Source of the DNA: an uncultured Planctomycetales bacterium
Lineage (GTDB): Bacteria > Planctomycetota > Planctomycetia > Isosphaerales > Isosphaeraceae
NCBI GenBank assembly: GCA_903926465.1
Contig: CAIYJE010000188.1
Coordinates: 32,257 to 96,256 of the forward strand
Direction: 5' to 3'
Length of the DNA: 64,000 bases
Position numbers and translations under genes: made by a program
Notes under the pieces: generated by a model
The model's input: only the letters and a program-made list of their open reading frames with translations
Told to the model about the DNA's origin: nothing
Databases searched by the model: none
Shown: piece after piece, positions 9,546 through 17,471 of the stretch
Layout: each line of letters starts with the position of its first letter
How positions within the stretch are numbered: the stretch's first letter is position 1

Positions 9546-10241
9546 TCAGGCGATATCACCGGCCACCCGAAGCTCGGCAATGGCCGCCTCCAGTGAGATG
9601 GCATACCCCAGCCCGGCGACGGCGGCATCGCGGGCAATGTCCGGATGAAACACCGTGGAGTTTGGGGCGGCAAAGTCCGAACGGTTAGAACTGACCAGAA
9701 CCCGGGATTTTGGATATCCCCGCCCCAGCAGCGTGCTGACTTGGATGGCATGGCCGAGTATATGACAGTCTTTTACAGTCCCATTCTTTGACGACGGCTT
9801 AAGCTTGGCTGCCACGCGGTCGAGTGCCAACGACATACCATCGTAATCCCGGTCAAGCGTGTCCGATGCCTGCAAGAGGTCACGGGACAACCTCTCCAGC
9901 TCATCGATCAGGCTACCGGGTGGAAGTGCTGGAAGGGGCGGGGCCGGAAGCCCGAGATCAGCGGCAATTTCCCAGGTAGTTGTAAACGCCTGGACACCCA
10001 AATCACCGTCCCGCCGAGCAGCAGCCAGATTATCGGACCACTCTTGTGGAACGATATCTTGTACAAAGAGCTGAACAGTGCCGACCGTCGCCAGCGCCTT
10101 GAGCTCAAGGCTTGCTCTGACCGTTCCGATCGAGCCGCGGTATGGCGCCCGAACGATATCGAGCAATGCACAGGTATCCAGGAAAAGGATGGGTCGAGGG
10201 GACGCGATTAAGCTTGTCGCGGCCCGAGCAACGGTTGTCAT
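9546..10241 (-). CDS. PIN-like domain protein (putative RNase)
   Basis: A 231-residue protein with the spacing of acidic residues expected of a PIN-fold nuclease: LFLDTCALLDIVR (Asp22), PQEWSDN (Glu67), VKDCHILGHAIQV (Asp158) and VLVSSNRSDFA (Asp189). It is longer than VapC toxins (~130 residues) and closer to larger PIN-like families. The frame is open to 10352, but ATG at 10241 gives a compact protein overlapping the upstream gene's stop by 4 bp (ATGA), which indicates coupling. The upstream partner is not a recognisable VapB-type antitoxin. Likely a metal-dependent RNase in a two- or three-gene accessory module; toxin or defence use is inference only. Confidence 0.72.
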   Translation of the reverse strand: MTTVARAATSLIASPRPILFLDTCALLDIVRAPYRGSIGTVRASLELKALATVGTVQLFVQDIVPQEWSDNLAAARRDGDLGVQAFTTTWEIAADLGLPAPPLPALPPGSLIDELERLSRDLLQASDTLDRDYDGMSLALDRVAAKLKPSSKNGTVKDCHILGHAIQVSTLLGRGYPKSRVLVSSNRSDFAAPNSTVFHPDIARDAAVAGLGYAISLEAAIAELRVAGDIA

Positions 10242-10897
10242 GGCGCCAAGACGGCTAATTGCTGGGCCAGCCACTCCGAGTCCTTGAAAAAATGGTCGGT
10301 CAGAACTTTCGATGTATCGGGAGTCCAGCCGCTCTCCGCGAACCAGCGGCATAACTCAGCCCCGTCGATGGCGACATGTTCGGCCAAGCAGCCGGATACG
10401 AGTTCGTCCCACGCTTTTTTGGCTTGATCATCGAGCGGCCAGCTTCCATCAGCGATGTCGGCCAACCGATTAAACAACATTTCTGTGTTGGGGGTACAAA
10501 CGCTTCGTGGCCCGAACGTGGGCCGTGTGTACCGGATACCGTTTACGCTAGCCGCGGGCATCACACAGCCAGACACAAGCTCAGCAACTAAACGACCAAT
10601 CTGCCCCGTGTCACCCGTGAGCGAATGGCGGAGCACCTGGACTGGCCCACCTCGGACTCGCGTTGGAGTCACCTGCTGAAGACACACCCGGACCGCCGCA
10701 TCCCCCTTTTGGTCATACGTATAGAAGCGCAAACGCACCGGCCGCAAACGGGACCGCTCATATTCCAGATCGCGAGCCCAGCCCGGCAAAAGACCTGTGT
10801 CGATCCCATCGAGAAACCGACTGATGGCAAGCGAAGCTCCACAGTAAAGCGACAAACGCCATTGCTGAATCGAGACGAAGGGGTCGACCCTAGGCAT
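10238..10897 (-). CDS. Unrecognised partner of the PIN protein
   Basis: A 219-residue soluble protein of no family I recognise. The frame is open up to 11122, but its first ~50 codons there are an off-frame reading of a duplicated arfB tail, so that part is not real. ATG at 10897 (MPRVDPFVSIQQW) has GGAG at 8-base spacing; ATG at 10915 is an alternative. Features: a possible short alpha/beta N-terminal half (RPVRLRFYTYDQKGDAAVRVCLQQV), a central SGCVMPAASVNGIRYTRP, and an acidic helical C-terminus ending FFKDSEWLAQQLAVLAP. The 4-bp overlap with the PIN gene makes it the natural partner, possibly antitoxin, specificity or sensor subunit. A TATAAT sequence lies about 20 bp upstream of 10915 on the minus strand (10934-10939). 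Confidence 0.65.
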   Translation of the reverse strand: MPRVDPFVSIQQWRLSLYCGASLAISRFLDGIDTGLLPGWARDLEYERSRLRPVRLRFYTYDQKGDAAVRVCLQQVTPTRVRGGPVQVLRHSLTGDTGQIGRLVAELVSGCVMPAASVNGIRYTRPTFGPRSVCTPNTEMLFNRLADIADGSWPLDDQAKKAWDELVSGCLAEHVAIDGAELCRWFAESGWTPDTSKVLTDHFFKDSEWLAQQLAVLAP

Positions 10898-10955
10898 GGA
10901 ACGAACTCCGGCCATGTGTGTTGTGAGCAGTATGAAATTATACCTTTCGGCCAAC

Positions 10956-11115
10956 CGGTCCTCGTCTAGCCTTCTCCGAACCCGCTCGACCGGCGGCCTT
11001 CCTTGGTGGCCGAGCGTTTCTTCTTCGATTCTAAACGCCGTTGCTGAGATGCCTTGGACGGTTTGGTGGAGAACCTGAGCTTGGGCCGAACGGCCGCCTG
11101 GCGGATGATTTCCAC
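10956..11115 (-). repeat. Diverged second copy of the arfB 3' end
   Basis: This 160-bp stretch matches 11503-11665, the last ~150 bp of arfB plus about 10 bp after its stop, over its full length, with scattered substitutions and a 3-bp length difference. In it the arfB frame is without a start and is cut off at 11115. It ends one base before the stop codon of the 92-residue gene, and the upstream region of the PIN-partner gene follows on the other side. It is a direct repeat flanking 11116-11502. Confidence 0.85.
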
Positions 11116-11394
11116 TTACCACCCATAGCTGAAGCGCGATACTGAACCAATTGATTCACTCAATTTAGGGCAAAAACACGGATCACTCAGGTAAAATCTA
11201 GACTTCTGGCCATGCTTGAAAACGATTACCTCAGCGCCTTCAAAAAAAAGATGGGGGTTTGGAGTACCTCGACTGCCCGGACCCGAATCTAGCTTGCAAT
11301 CGCGGTGTGCTCCATCCCCCAACCTGATCGTTTGTGCGTTTTTCTCGCCTTCGAGGTGTTTTACGATAGCTTGGTAGGTTTCAGGAGCAGTCAT
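11116..11394 (-). CDS. Unrecognised 92-residue protein between arfB repeats
   Basis: A short basic, Cys-containing protein (MTAPETYQAIVKHLEGEKN..., later HLFFEGAEVIVFKHGQKSRF and CFCPKLSESIG). No family recognised. The frame extends upstream to 11748, but that part is arfB read out of frame; ATG at 11394 with GAGGAAA about 12 bases upstream is the sensible start. It sits exactly between two copies of the arfB tail, so it may be cargo of an inserted or duplicated segment. Two imperfect 26-bp direct repeats spaced 40 bp apart lie just upstream (11405-11470) and could be an operator. The PIN module follows on the same strand about 220 bp further. Confidence 0.5.
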   Translation of the reverse strand: MTAPETYQAIVKHLEGEKNAQTIRLGDGAHRDCKLDSGPGSRGTPNPHLFFEGAEVIVFKHGQKSRFYLSDPCFCPKLSESIGSVSRFSYGW

Positions 11395-11404
11395 AAACTT
11401 CAAT

Positions 11405-11470
11405 TTCCTCGTGAGAATGTGCTTGATGGAGTGACGACTTCTAATTCCTCGATGAAAACTATTTGATGGA
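11405..11470. repeat. Two 26-bp imperfect direct repeats, 40-bp period
   Basis: Copies at 11405-11430 and 11445-11470 share TTCCTCG at one end and TTGATGGA at the other, with an 11-bp variable middle; I count 18 of 26 identical positions. They lie immediately upstream of the 92-residue minus-strand gene, so they could be tandem regulator-binding sites on the same face of the helix, or remnants of an insertion. Confidence 0.45.
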
Positions 11471-11502
11471 ACCGATTTCACGCCCGCTTTAACTTCTTGC
11501 TT

Positions 11503-11665
11503 CGGTCCTCGTCTAGCCTTCTCCGAATCCGCCGCTGGAGCGGCGGCCTTCCTTGGTGGCCGAGCGTTTCTTCTTCGATTCCAGGCGCCGTTGCTGAGAG
11601 GCCTTGGTCGGTTTGGTAGAGAACCTGAGCTTGGGCCGAACGGCCGCTTGGCGAATGATTTCCAC
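11503..11665 (-). repeat. arfB-resident copy of the direct repeat
   Basis: The 3' part of the intact arfB gene, from about 10 bp after the stop codon to inside the coding region. It is the partner of the diverged copy at 10956-11115. Identity is high in the stretch ccttccttggtggccgagcg and lower near the proline/arginine codons. Confidence 0.85.
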
Positions 11666-11941
11666 CAATCGCTGCACCACCGCCCGTCGATTCCCTTCCT
11701 GGGTTCTCTCGGCCCGGGCCACCACCACCAGCCGGCCATCGGCATCAAGCCGGTTGGCCGCCTGGGTCAATAACCGGGCCCGCACATCTTCAGGTAGGCT
11801 GGGCGATCGGGTCGCGTCGAACCGGAGCCGGACCGCCGTCTCCACCTTGTTCACATTCTGACCGCCCGGCCCCGACGACCTCAGGAACTCAAACTCGAGT
11901 TCCTGCTCGTCGATGGCAATGCGGTGGTTAACCTCAATCAT
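11513..11941 (-). CDS. arfB: Ribosome-rescue peptidyl-tRNA hydrolase ArfB
   Basis: This 142-residue release-factor homologue hydrolyses peptidyl-tRNA on stalled ribosomes without a stop codon. The GGQ motif lies in FLRSSGPGGQNVNKVETAVRL, near residue 30, and the basic tail that inserts into the empty mRNA channel (KPTKASQQRRLESKKKRSATKEGRR) is intact. Length and lack of a codon-recognition domain match ArfB (YaeJ) and not RF1/RF2. The frame is open to 12079 but ATG at 11941 begins the conserved MIEVNHRIAID. A diverged copy of its 3' end lies downstream at 10956-11115, so the locus has been duplicated or used as an insertion target. Confidence 0.92.
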   Translation of the reverse strand: MIEVNHRIAIDEQELEFEFLRSSGPGGQNVNKVETAVRLRFDATRSPSLPEDVRARLLTQAANRLDADGRLVVVARAERTQEGNRRAVVQRLVEIIRQAAVRPKLRFSTKPTKASQQRRLESKKKRSATKEGRRSSGGFGEG

Positions 11942-11987
11942 GGTGCGACCTGGGCGGGTTGAAGGTTGGACGTCAGACAATAGCGGT

Positions 11988-12314
11988 TTAGCGCCAGCCC
12001 CGGAACCAGCGACGATTCGCGTTCGGTCGGTAGACCCGCTGCGGCTGAGGATGAACGGCCCCGGTCCGGGGCAAATCATAATTCACCGAGTACGCGCCCA
12101 TTCCCCGGGTGTTTCCCAGAAACGGAGTGGTTCCAATGCCACCCTGCCGTGAAAAGCCCGGCAACACAGCGCCTGGCGCTTGCCGGGTTGGCACGCGGAC
12201 AGCCGCCGGGACCGGTGCTTGCACCGGTACCTGGGCCTGGCTCCAGGAACCGCCGGCAATCAGCAGTGCCAATGCTCCGGACCCAGCGAACGTAAGTCTG
12301 GTTCGCAAGACCAT
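11988..12314 (-). CDS. Small secreted hypothetical protein
   Basis: This 108-residue protein has a classical signal peptide (MVLRTRLTF, then GSGALALLIAGGSW, cleavage probably after SQA). The mature part is short, Pro/Val/Arg/Gly-rich and low in complexity, ending in basic aromatic RRWFRGWR, so it may be disordered or surface-associated. It lies 46 bp upstream of arfB on the same strand but has no functional link that I can see. No family recognised. Confidence 0.6.
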   Translation of the reverse strand: MVLRTRLTFAGSGALALLIAGGSWSQAQVPVQAPVPAAVRVPTRQAPGAVLPGFSRQGGIGTTPFLGNTRGMGAYSVNYDLPRTGAVHPQPQRVYRPNANRRWFRGWR

Positions 12315-12416
12315 GACAAGTTCCTCCTCAATCTGTCTACGAAGGCAATCCGCACGAACCGACCCCGAATGCGCGCGGATTGCAACTTCCAGCCTGATCA
12401 GGGTATGGCCTGGCGG

Positions 12417-13556
12417 TCAATAGGCCTCGCCCGGTCGATAGGTGGGCAAGCCGGTTTCATACCCAGGCGCGCTCCGGGCATGGGGGGCGTACCGGGCGTG
12501 CCAGCCCTCGGCCACCTGAACCCCGGCCATTTCTTCCAGGGTAAGCCCGTACCGCGCAAACCAGGGAGTGGCGTGCTCCCGAACAATGGCATCAATCTCA
12601 GCCACGCGCGCCCGGGCCAAGGTTGCGGCAAACTCGGAGCGGGCCGCAAGATCGACCTGCAGGAAATACTCTTTCCAGAAGGCACGACCTCCCAGGATAC
12701 CGGAGCAGCCGGACTCCATGGCCATCTGCACCTGTTCAAAGTACTGGGGATAATCAACCCCTGCGGAGAGCAGGACCCAGGGCCGCTCGCTGCACTCCGA
12801 GAGCGCCAGCAGGTTGTCCATCAACTGCTCGTCGCTCTCCAGATCGAGCGTGCCGGGAAACTCGGCCTTGAACACATCACAGTAGCGGCTGAGCTGGCGG
12901 GCCGATTCAATCACCGTGTCGGCCTTGCGGGCCAGAAACCTGGGGTCAGACTTGGTTTCACCGGCCAACGGGTACGAGATTGGCTCCAGGAGCATGAGCA
13001 GGTCAAGCTTCTTGCATTCCTCGTACACTTGCTGCACGAACGCCAGTTGATACTCTGCGCTGTGGGGTTCCCAGGGTGAGAACTGGGCCAGCAACTTGAG
13101 GGCATCCGCCCCCATCAGCTTGACCTTTTCGACCGACCAACCGGGCTCAACCTTGCCAAGCAAGCCGCCGGCCGGGTTTTTGGGCGCGCCCGACATTTCC
13201 AGCCGAACCAGCATGCCGCGATCGCGCGGAATGGAGCCACTGGCGATGGCCGGCCAGGCCCCATAGTAGGCGTCAATCAGCACACCCGAGGCTGCCGGGC
13301 TGATCTGGCGGCAGAGGTCCAGCTTGGCGTGAACAATTTCGGCGTAGGTGGGTGGTCGGTCTTCCCCCTTGGCCTTGAGTGCCTTGGTGGCCATCTCAAT
13401 CATGGAGGCGTTCTGGTCGAGCGCCAGGATGTTGAGGGTGCCATTGGGATTACAGATGCGCTGGAGGCCGCGCAACTTGCCGGGGGTGAGCCCGCGAGAG
13501 AGCAGGGCGGTGGCTCCCAGAGGACGAGACGTCTCGGCAGGCAATTCGGTGGACAT
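12417..13556 (-). CDS. Class I aldolase, tagatose-1,6-bisphosphate aldolase (LacD)-like
   Basis: A 379-residue TIM-barrel aldolase of the LacD-like group, expected to cleave a ketose 1,6-bisphosphate to dihydroxyacetone phosphate and glyceraldehyde 3-phosphate. The Schiff-base lysine is probably Lys230 in SRYCDVFKAEFPGTLD; other conserved parts are ILALDQNASM, GVLIDAYYGAWPA and LLEPISYPLAGE. ATG at 13556 has GGAG at 8-base spacing; the frame runs on to 13601. It is downstream of a second, DhnA-type class I aldolase on the same strand, 209 bp apart with a hairpin between. The real substrate (tagatose, fructose or sulfofructose phosphate) cannot be read from sequence. Confidence 0.8.
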   Translation of the reverse strand: MSTELPAETSRPLGATALLSRGLTPGKLRGLQRICNPNGTLNILALDQNASMIEMATKALKAKGEDRPPTYAEIVHAKLDLCRQISPAASGVLIDAYYGAWPAIASGSIPRDRGMLVRLEMSGAPKNPAGGLLGKVEPGWSVEKVKLMGADALKLLAQFSPWEPHSAEYQLAFVQQVYEECKKLDLLMLLEPISYPLAGETKSDPRFLARKADTVIESARQLSRYCDVFKAEFPGTLDLESDEQLMDNLLALSECSERPWVLLSAGVDYPQYFEQVQMAMESGCSGILGGRAFWKEYFLQVDLAARSEFAATLARARVAEIDAIVREHATPWFARYGLTLEEMAGVQVAEGWHARYAPHARSAPGYETGLPTYRPGEAY

Positions 13557-13702
13557 CACAAAGCTCCAGGGCCGGGGGGGAGGGCAGATAATCATTCCCA
13601 AGTCATCATACCAAGGTCGAGAGCTTCAAGACGCAAGCCGGAGTCTGGCAACCGGGCAACAAGGAGCTGGTGCGGGTTTTGCAACGACCGGTAAATGCAA
13701 AT

Positions 13703-13736
13703 CGACCTGGAGCCTCCGGGGGGAAGCTCCAGGTCG
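13703..13736 (-). terminator. Hairpin terminator after fbaB
   Basis: A perfect 11-bp stem, cgacctggagc at 13703-13713 with gctccaggtcg at 13726-13736, 12-base loop. It lies 30 bp past the fbaB stop on the minus strand, followed there by gatttgcattt. It would separate fbaB from the LacD-like gene. Confidence 0.6.
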
Positions 13737-13765
13737 AGTGTTCGGGCATTGCCGGTGCGCGGAAC

Positions 13766-14833
13766 TCAGGCGATGGTCACGGTCTTGTCGAGATAGACAT
13801 CCTGGATGGCGTGGAGCAGCTTGACCCCTTCGGCGAGGGGGCGCTGGAACGCCTTGCGGCCGGAGATGAGGCCCATGCCGCCGGCCCGCTTGTTGATCAC
13901 AGCCGTGGCGACGGCTTCTTGCATGTCATTGGCACCGCTGGCGCCACCGCTGTTGATCAGCCCTGCGCGGCCGTTGTAGCAGTTCAGGATCTGGTAACGG
14001 CAGAGGTCGATCGGGTGATCGCTGGCCAGGTCTGTGTACATCCGCTCGTCCAGCTTGCCGTAGCTGGAGCCGCCCATGTTCAGGGCCTTGAAGCCGCCGT
14101 TGTTCTCAGGCAGCTTCTGCTTGATGATGTCGGCTTCAATGGTCACGCCCAGGTGGTTGGCCTGGCCCGTGAGGTCGGCGGCCACGTGGTAATCCACGCC
14201 GTCTTTCTTGAAGGCGTTGTTACGGATGTAGCACCAGAGCACCGTGGCCATCCCCAGCTCGTGGGCCAGGGCAAAGGCGTGGGCAATCTCCACGATCTGG
14301 CGACCGGACTCGGGCGAACCGAAGTAAACGGTGGCACCAATGGCGGCGGCACCCAACTCATAAGCCTCTTTGACGGAACCGAACAGGATCTGGTCGTGCT
14401 TGTTCGGGTAGGTCATCAGCTCGTTATGGTTGATCGTCACCATGAACGGAATTTTGTGAGCGTACTTGCGGGCGGTCATGCCCAGTACGCCGAAGGTGCT
14501 GGCCACGGCGTTGCAGCCGCCGTCGATGGCCAGCTTGACGATGTTCTCGGGGTCGAAGTAGGCAGGATTCTTGGCAAAGCTGGCACCAGCGGAGTGCTCG
14601 ATCCCCTGGTCCACGGGCAGGATCGACAGGTAGCCGGTGTTGGCAAGCCGGCCGGTGCCAAACATGCGCTCCAGGTTCACGAGTACGCGGGGGTTGCGGT
14701 CGCTCTGGACGAAGATTCGATCGACAAAGTCAGGGCCTGGCAGGTGCAGGGTTTCTTTGGGAACGGCTTTACAGGTGTGGCCGAGCAGGCTATCGGCTTG
14801 GGAACCAAGCAGGTCCTTGATCGAGGTCTTCAT
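13766..14833 (-). CDS. fbaB: Class I fructose-bisphosphate aldolase (FbaB/DhnA type)
   Basis: A 355-residue aldolase of the archaeal/DhnA-type class I family, acting in glycolysis and gluconeogenesis. The Schiff-base lysine is likely Lys238 in [17 protein letters not shown]; also conserved are [16 protein letters not shown] near the N-terminus, [10 protein letters not shown] and the phosphate-binding [16 protein letters not shown] and [15 protein letters not shown]. Length fits E. coli FbaB (about 350). The ATG at 14833 starts [13 protein letters not shown]. Upstream is a ~500-bp divergent region with two good hairpins. The presence of a second class I aldolase immediately downstream is noted separately. 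Confidence 0.9.
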   Translation of the reverse strand: MKTSIKDLLGSQADSLLGHTCKAVPKETLHLPGPDFVDRIFVQSDRNPRVLVNLERMFGTGRLANTGYLSILPVDQGIEHSAGASFAKNPAYFDPENIVKLAIDGGCNAVASTFGVLGMTARKYAHKIPFMVTINHNELMTYPNKHDQILFGSVKEAYELGAAAIGATVYFGSPESGRQIVEIAHAFALAHELGMATVLWCYIRNNAFKKDGVDYHVAADLTGQANHLGVTIEADIIKQKLPENNGGFKALNMGGSSYGKLDERMYTDLASDHPIDLCRYQILNCYNGRAGLINSGGASGANDMQEAVATAVINKRAGGMGLISGRKAFQRPLAEGVKLLHAIQDVYLDKTVTIA

Positions 14834-15336
14834 CGAGTTTGAGCCCTTTCTCTGGAAGGCTTTGAACGGGAACCATTCGCGAAGTTATGACGCCAGGCGG
14901 CCAGACTGAGGGCCGCCATCAGCCAAACACGGGAAACAGGACGCACAGCCACCGTGGTGAAATTGTTCGTCGGTGCAACCGGCGAACAGGAACGCCGGCA
15001 ATGCAGTGTCTGGCGGAAGGGAGAAGTGTCGCCAGACCGGCCATGCGTCGTCGGAGGATGGTGCTAGGGCTTCAAAGGGCCACGGTAAGAGATATGGCCC
15101 TCGTCGCCCCGATCGGCCGCGCTTGGCACGGACCGGATCGTTACCTGGACGGAGAGTTTACGGCAAATCGACCACTTGACGCAACCGCGACCGAACAGCA
15201 ACTCGGCCTGGACCAGAGAGACTTCACCAAAGGTTCATGCCGATCCCGCCTCGTAACTGTTATCATCGTAAGCGGCAAGGAACCCTGGGCACCCAACTGC
15301 CCCTGGGGATCAAGTTGAGGATGGGGAGTTCTGGAC
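14834..15336. other. Divergent intergenic region with two hairpins
   Basis: About 500 bases between fbaB (minus) and an alkaline phosphatase (plus). It contains two adjacent stem-loops: gttcgtcggt/accggcgaac at 14965-14987 with a 3-base loop, and gtctggcg/cgccagac at 15008-15037. Both promoters must lie here. An open plus-strand frame from 14887 to 15318 has no ribosome-binding site and Arg-rich off-frame composition, so I do not call it. Confidence 0.5.
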
Positions 15337-17064
15337 GTGCGAAGCTATAGCTTGCGGATGGTACTTCTGGGGATCGTGACTTGCTCGCAGCCCGGACTGG
15401 GACTGGCCCAGACACCGGTGGACCGGATGCAGCAAATGCAGGCCGAGGCGGTGTACAGCAACAGCCAGTATCGCCCCAGGCCCTACCATTTTGGTGCGCA
15501 GCCGCCCGGAACCGTTTTTTCCAACCACACCAGCCATTCCAATCGGTTGGTTCCGGTCTACGTAATTGGCGACAAAGCCAACCTGGGCGCGGTGACCGGC
15601 GCCAACAGCAAATATCGCGATGCTGAGCGTCTCAAGGCCCTGTATGGCCGTCTACCAGAGCACACCCTGAACCCCAATGCCGAGTACGCCGACCAGAGCG
15701 ACCTCTACCAGGTGCAGGCTGACGCGGTTCAGCGGGGTGCTCGGCACCTGTTCATTGTTTGGTTCGACGGCATGGACTGGGAGCCATTGCGGGCCTCGGT
15801 GCTGGCCCGAACCGGAAAAGACCTGGAGCCGGGGCCAGCCTCCGGGCCCCAGTGGCTGGGCCCCCTGGGCCTGGACGGGGTGCCTATCCAGTTCGCTTCC
15901 GTGGTGACCAGCCCAACCCATGGCGATCCACCGGCAGAGAACCAGGATCTGGATCACCAGGTTCGCCGAGATCTGGATACGCTGTTACCAGGCGGATATG
16001 ACCCGCGATTCGGCGGCCCCAACGCCTGGACCCCTGGCCCTCTGCTGGCCATGGCACGAGGCTACCTGAAAGGTCAATCGGCAACCGCCGAGGAACAGGC
16101 CCAAATCGTGGCGGCCGGCGGCGTGGTTCACGCATACACCGATAGCGCACCAAGCGCGTGTGAGTTTGCCTCCGGTCACAAAATGACCAACGATGCAATC
16201 AATGTCCTGGACGATGATACCCCCGCCAAGACCCTGTTCCAGTCCTTGCAGGAGCAAGGCTGGGGCGTGGGAACGGTGACCAGCGTGCCGTTTTCGCATG
16301 CCTCACCGGCCGCCATGTACGCGCACAACGTGAGCCGAGACGATTACCAAGACCTCTCCCGCGATATGCTCGGTCTGTTCTCGATCATGCACCAGGTTGG
16401 CAAACATCCCCAGCTTCCCGGGCTGGACGTGGTGCTTGGCTGCGGCTGGGGCGCAACCCTGGCGCTCGAAGATTCCCGGAAGCAAGGACGCAATGGTGAA
16501 GTGGGCCCGACCTACGTGACCCAGGAAGACCTGCATACCATTGATGCCGACCGAGGCGGCCCGTACATCGTGGCCCAGCGCATCCCTGGACAGCCAGGAT
16601 CCGACTTGCTTCAGACCGCCGCGGCCCGCGCGGCCCAGGAGCAAAAGCGGCTGTTCGGGTTGTTTGGCACCCGGTATGGCCATCTCCCGTTCCGGTCCGC
16701 CAACGGCGACTACCGACCCACCGTGGGGATCAAGGGAACCGCCGAGCTTTATTCCGCCGACGACCTGATCGAAAATCCCACCCTGGCCGACATGACCCGC
16801 GCGGCCCTGAGTGTCTTGTCAGCTCAGCCGCATCGGCCGTTCGCGCTGTTTACGGAAGCCGGTGACGTCGATTTCGGGCTCCATGACAATAACCTCGACA
16901 ACGCCATTGGCGCCATTGCCAGTGGCGAGGAAGCCATCAAAACCATTGTCCAGTGGGTCAACCAGCACTCAAACTGGGATGAGTCGGTACTCATCATCAC
17001 GGCCGACCACGGCCATTACCTGGTGATTGATGACCCCAAGGCGGTGGCCGGAGCCGCCCGCTGA
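15337..17064 (+). CDS. Secreted alkaline phosphatase (PhoA superfamily)
   Basis: A 575-residue exported phosphomonoesterase-type protein. The N-terminus (MRSYSLRMVLLGIVTCSQPGLGLAQ) is a signal peptide. Superfamily motifs are present in order: metal-binding FIVWFDGMDWE near residue 143, the nucleophile region YTDSAPSACEFASGHKM with Ser near 269, the acidic/His metal site LFTEAGDVDFGLHDNN near 507, and ITADHGHYLV near 555. GTG at 15337 follows a GGGGAG site. The enzyme probably cleaves phosphate from organic esters in the periplasm. The Zn/Mg ligand set looks complete. A PiT phosphate transporter lies elsewhere in the window, but not linked. Confidence 0.85.
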   Translation: MRSYSLRMVLLGIVTCSQPGLGLAQTPVDRMQQMQAEAVYSNSQYRPRPYHFGAQPPGTVFSNHTSHSNRLVPVYVIGDKANLGAVTGANSKYRDAERLKALYGRLPEHTLNPNAEYADQSDLYQVQADAVQRGARHLFIVWFDGMDWEPLRASVLARTGKDLEPGPASGPQWLGPLGLDGVPIQFASVVTSPTHGDPPAENQDLDHQVRRDLDTLLPGGYDPRFGGPNAWTPGPLLAMARGYLKGQSATAEEQAQIVAAGGVVHAYTDSAPSACEFASGHKMTNDAINVLDDDTPAKTLFQSLQEQGWGVGTVTSVPFSHASPAAMYAHNVSRDDYQDLSRDMLGLFSIMHQVGKHPQLPGLDVVLGCGWGATLALEDSRKQGRNGEVGPTYVTQEDLHTIDADRGGPYIVAQRIPGQPGSDLLQTAAARAAQEQKRLFGLFGTRYGHLPFRSANGDYRPTVGIKGTAELYSADDLIENPTLADMTRAALSVLSAQPHRPFALFTEAGDVDFGLHDNNLDNAIGAIASGEEAIKTIVQWVNQHSNWDESVLIITADHGHYLVIDDPKAVAGAAR

Positions 17065-17102
17065 CGCCTGCGGCGGCCACCATCCGCTGCGGTGGGGGGC
17101 GT
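17064..17102. terminator. Hairpin between convergent genes
   Basis: An interrupted stem, with acgcc and ccacc on the left pairing to ggtgg and ggcgt on the right, fills the 43-bp gap between the alkaline phosphatase and the minus-strand small gene. No T tract. Probably a two-way 3' end. Confidence 0.35.
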
Positions 17103-17107
17103 TGCCG

Positions 17108-17407
17108 TTACCTCAGCAATGTGGCCTGGCTATGGGAGCCCGCCTCCCGTGAGGCCCGGACCGCTTGCTCCGTGAGTTGGGTCAGCATTTCAAGTCGCTC
17201 GTCATACTGATGGGGATTCTCGGCCGAGAAGAGCCGGGCATTATCAGCAAGCTCACGCACCTGACGTGCCAACCAGTGGCACCGCGCCGTCCCGAATGAC
17301 TCCACCGTATCGGCCCAACCCTCAAGCCATTCCGCCAGCGGCTTGCTGGAATCTGCCTCAGTGGTATCACTCACAAACCGATCCGAAGTCTCACGAATCG
17401 CACTCAT
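17108..17407 (-). CDS. Small helical hypothetical protein next to DUF2294 gene
   Basis: A 99-residue acidic, mostly helical soluble protein (MSAIRETSDRFVSDTTEAD..., then LAEWLEGWADTVESFGTARCHWLARQVRELADNA). No family recognised. ATG at 17407 follows CGGGAG at 7-base spacing; the frame is open to 17431. It lies 64 bp downstream of a DUF2294 gene on the same strand, so they are probably co-transcribed. Confidence 0.55.
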   Translation of the reverse strand: MSAIRETSDRFVSDTTEADSSKPLAEWLEGWADTVESFGTARCHWLARQVRELADNARLFSAENPHQYDERLEMLTQLTEQAVRASREAGSHSQATLLR

Positions 17408-17471
17408 CCGTCGCTCCCGTGGTAAGTCCATGAGCCGGGTGGCCCAGTGACGTATCGCCGTTCCTTAGATA

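Noticed and set aside
10898..11122. N-terminal extension of the PIN-partner gene up to 11122
   Set aside because: Those codons read the duplicated arfB tail in a different frame, so they are not part of the real protein.
13670..14842. 390-codon plus-strand frame opposite fbaB
   Set aside because: It is the antisense reading of a firmly identified aldolase; G+C-rich codon use leaves the opposite frame open.
14887..15318. 143-codon plus-strand open frame between fbaB and the phosphatase
   Set aside because: No ribosome-binding site, Arg-rich off-frame composition, and it lies over two hairpins in a divergent promoter region.
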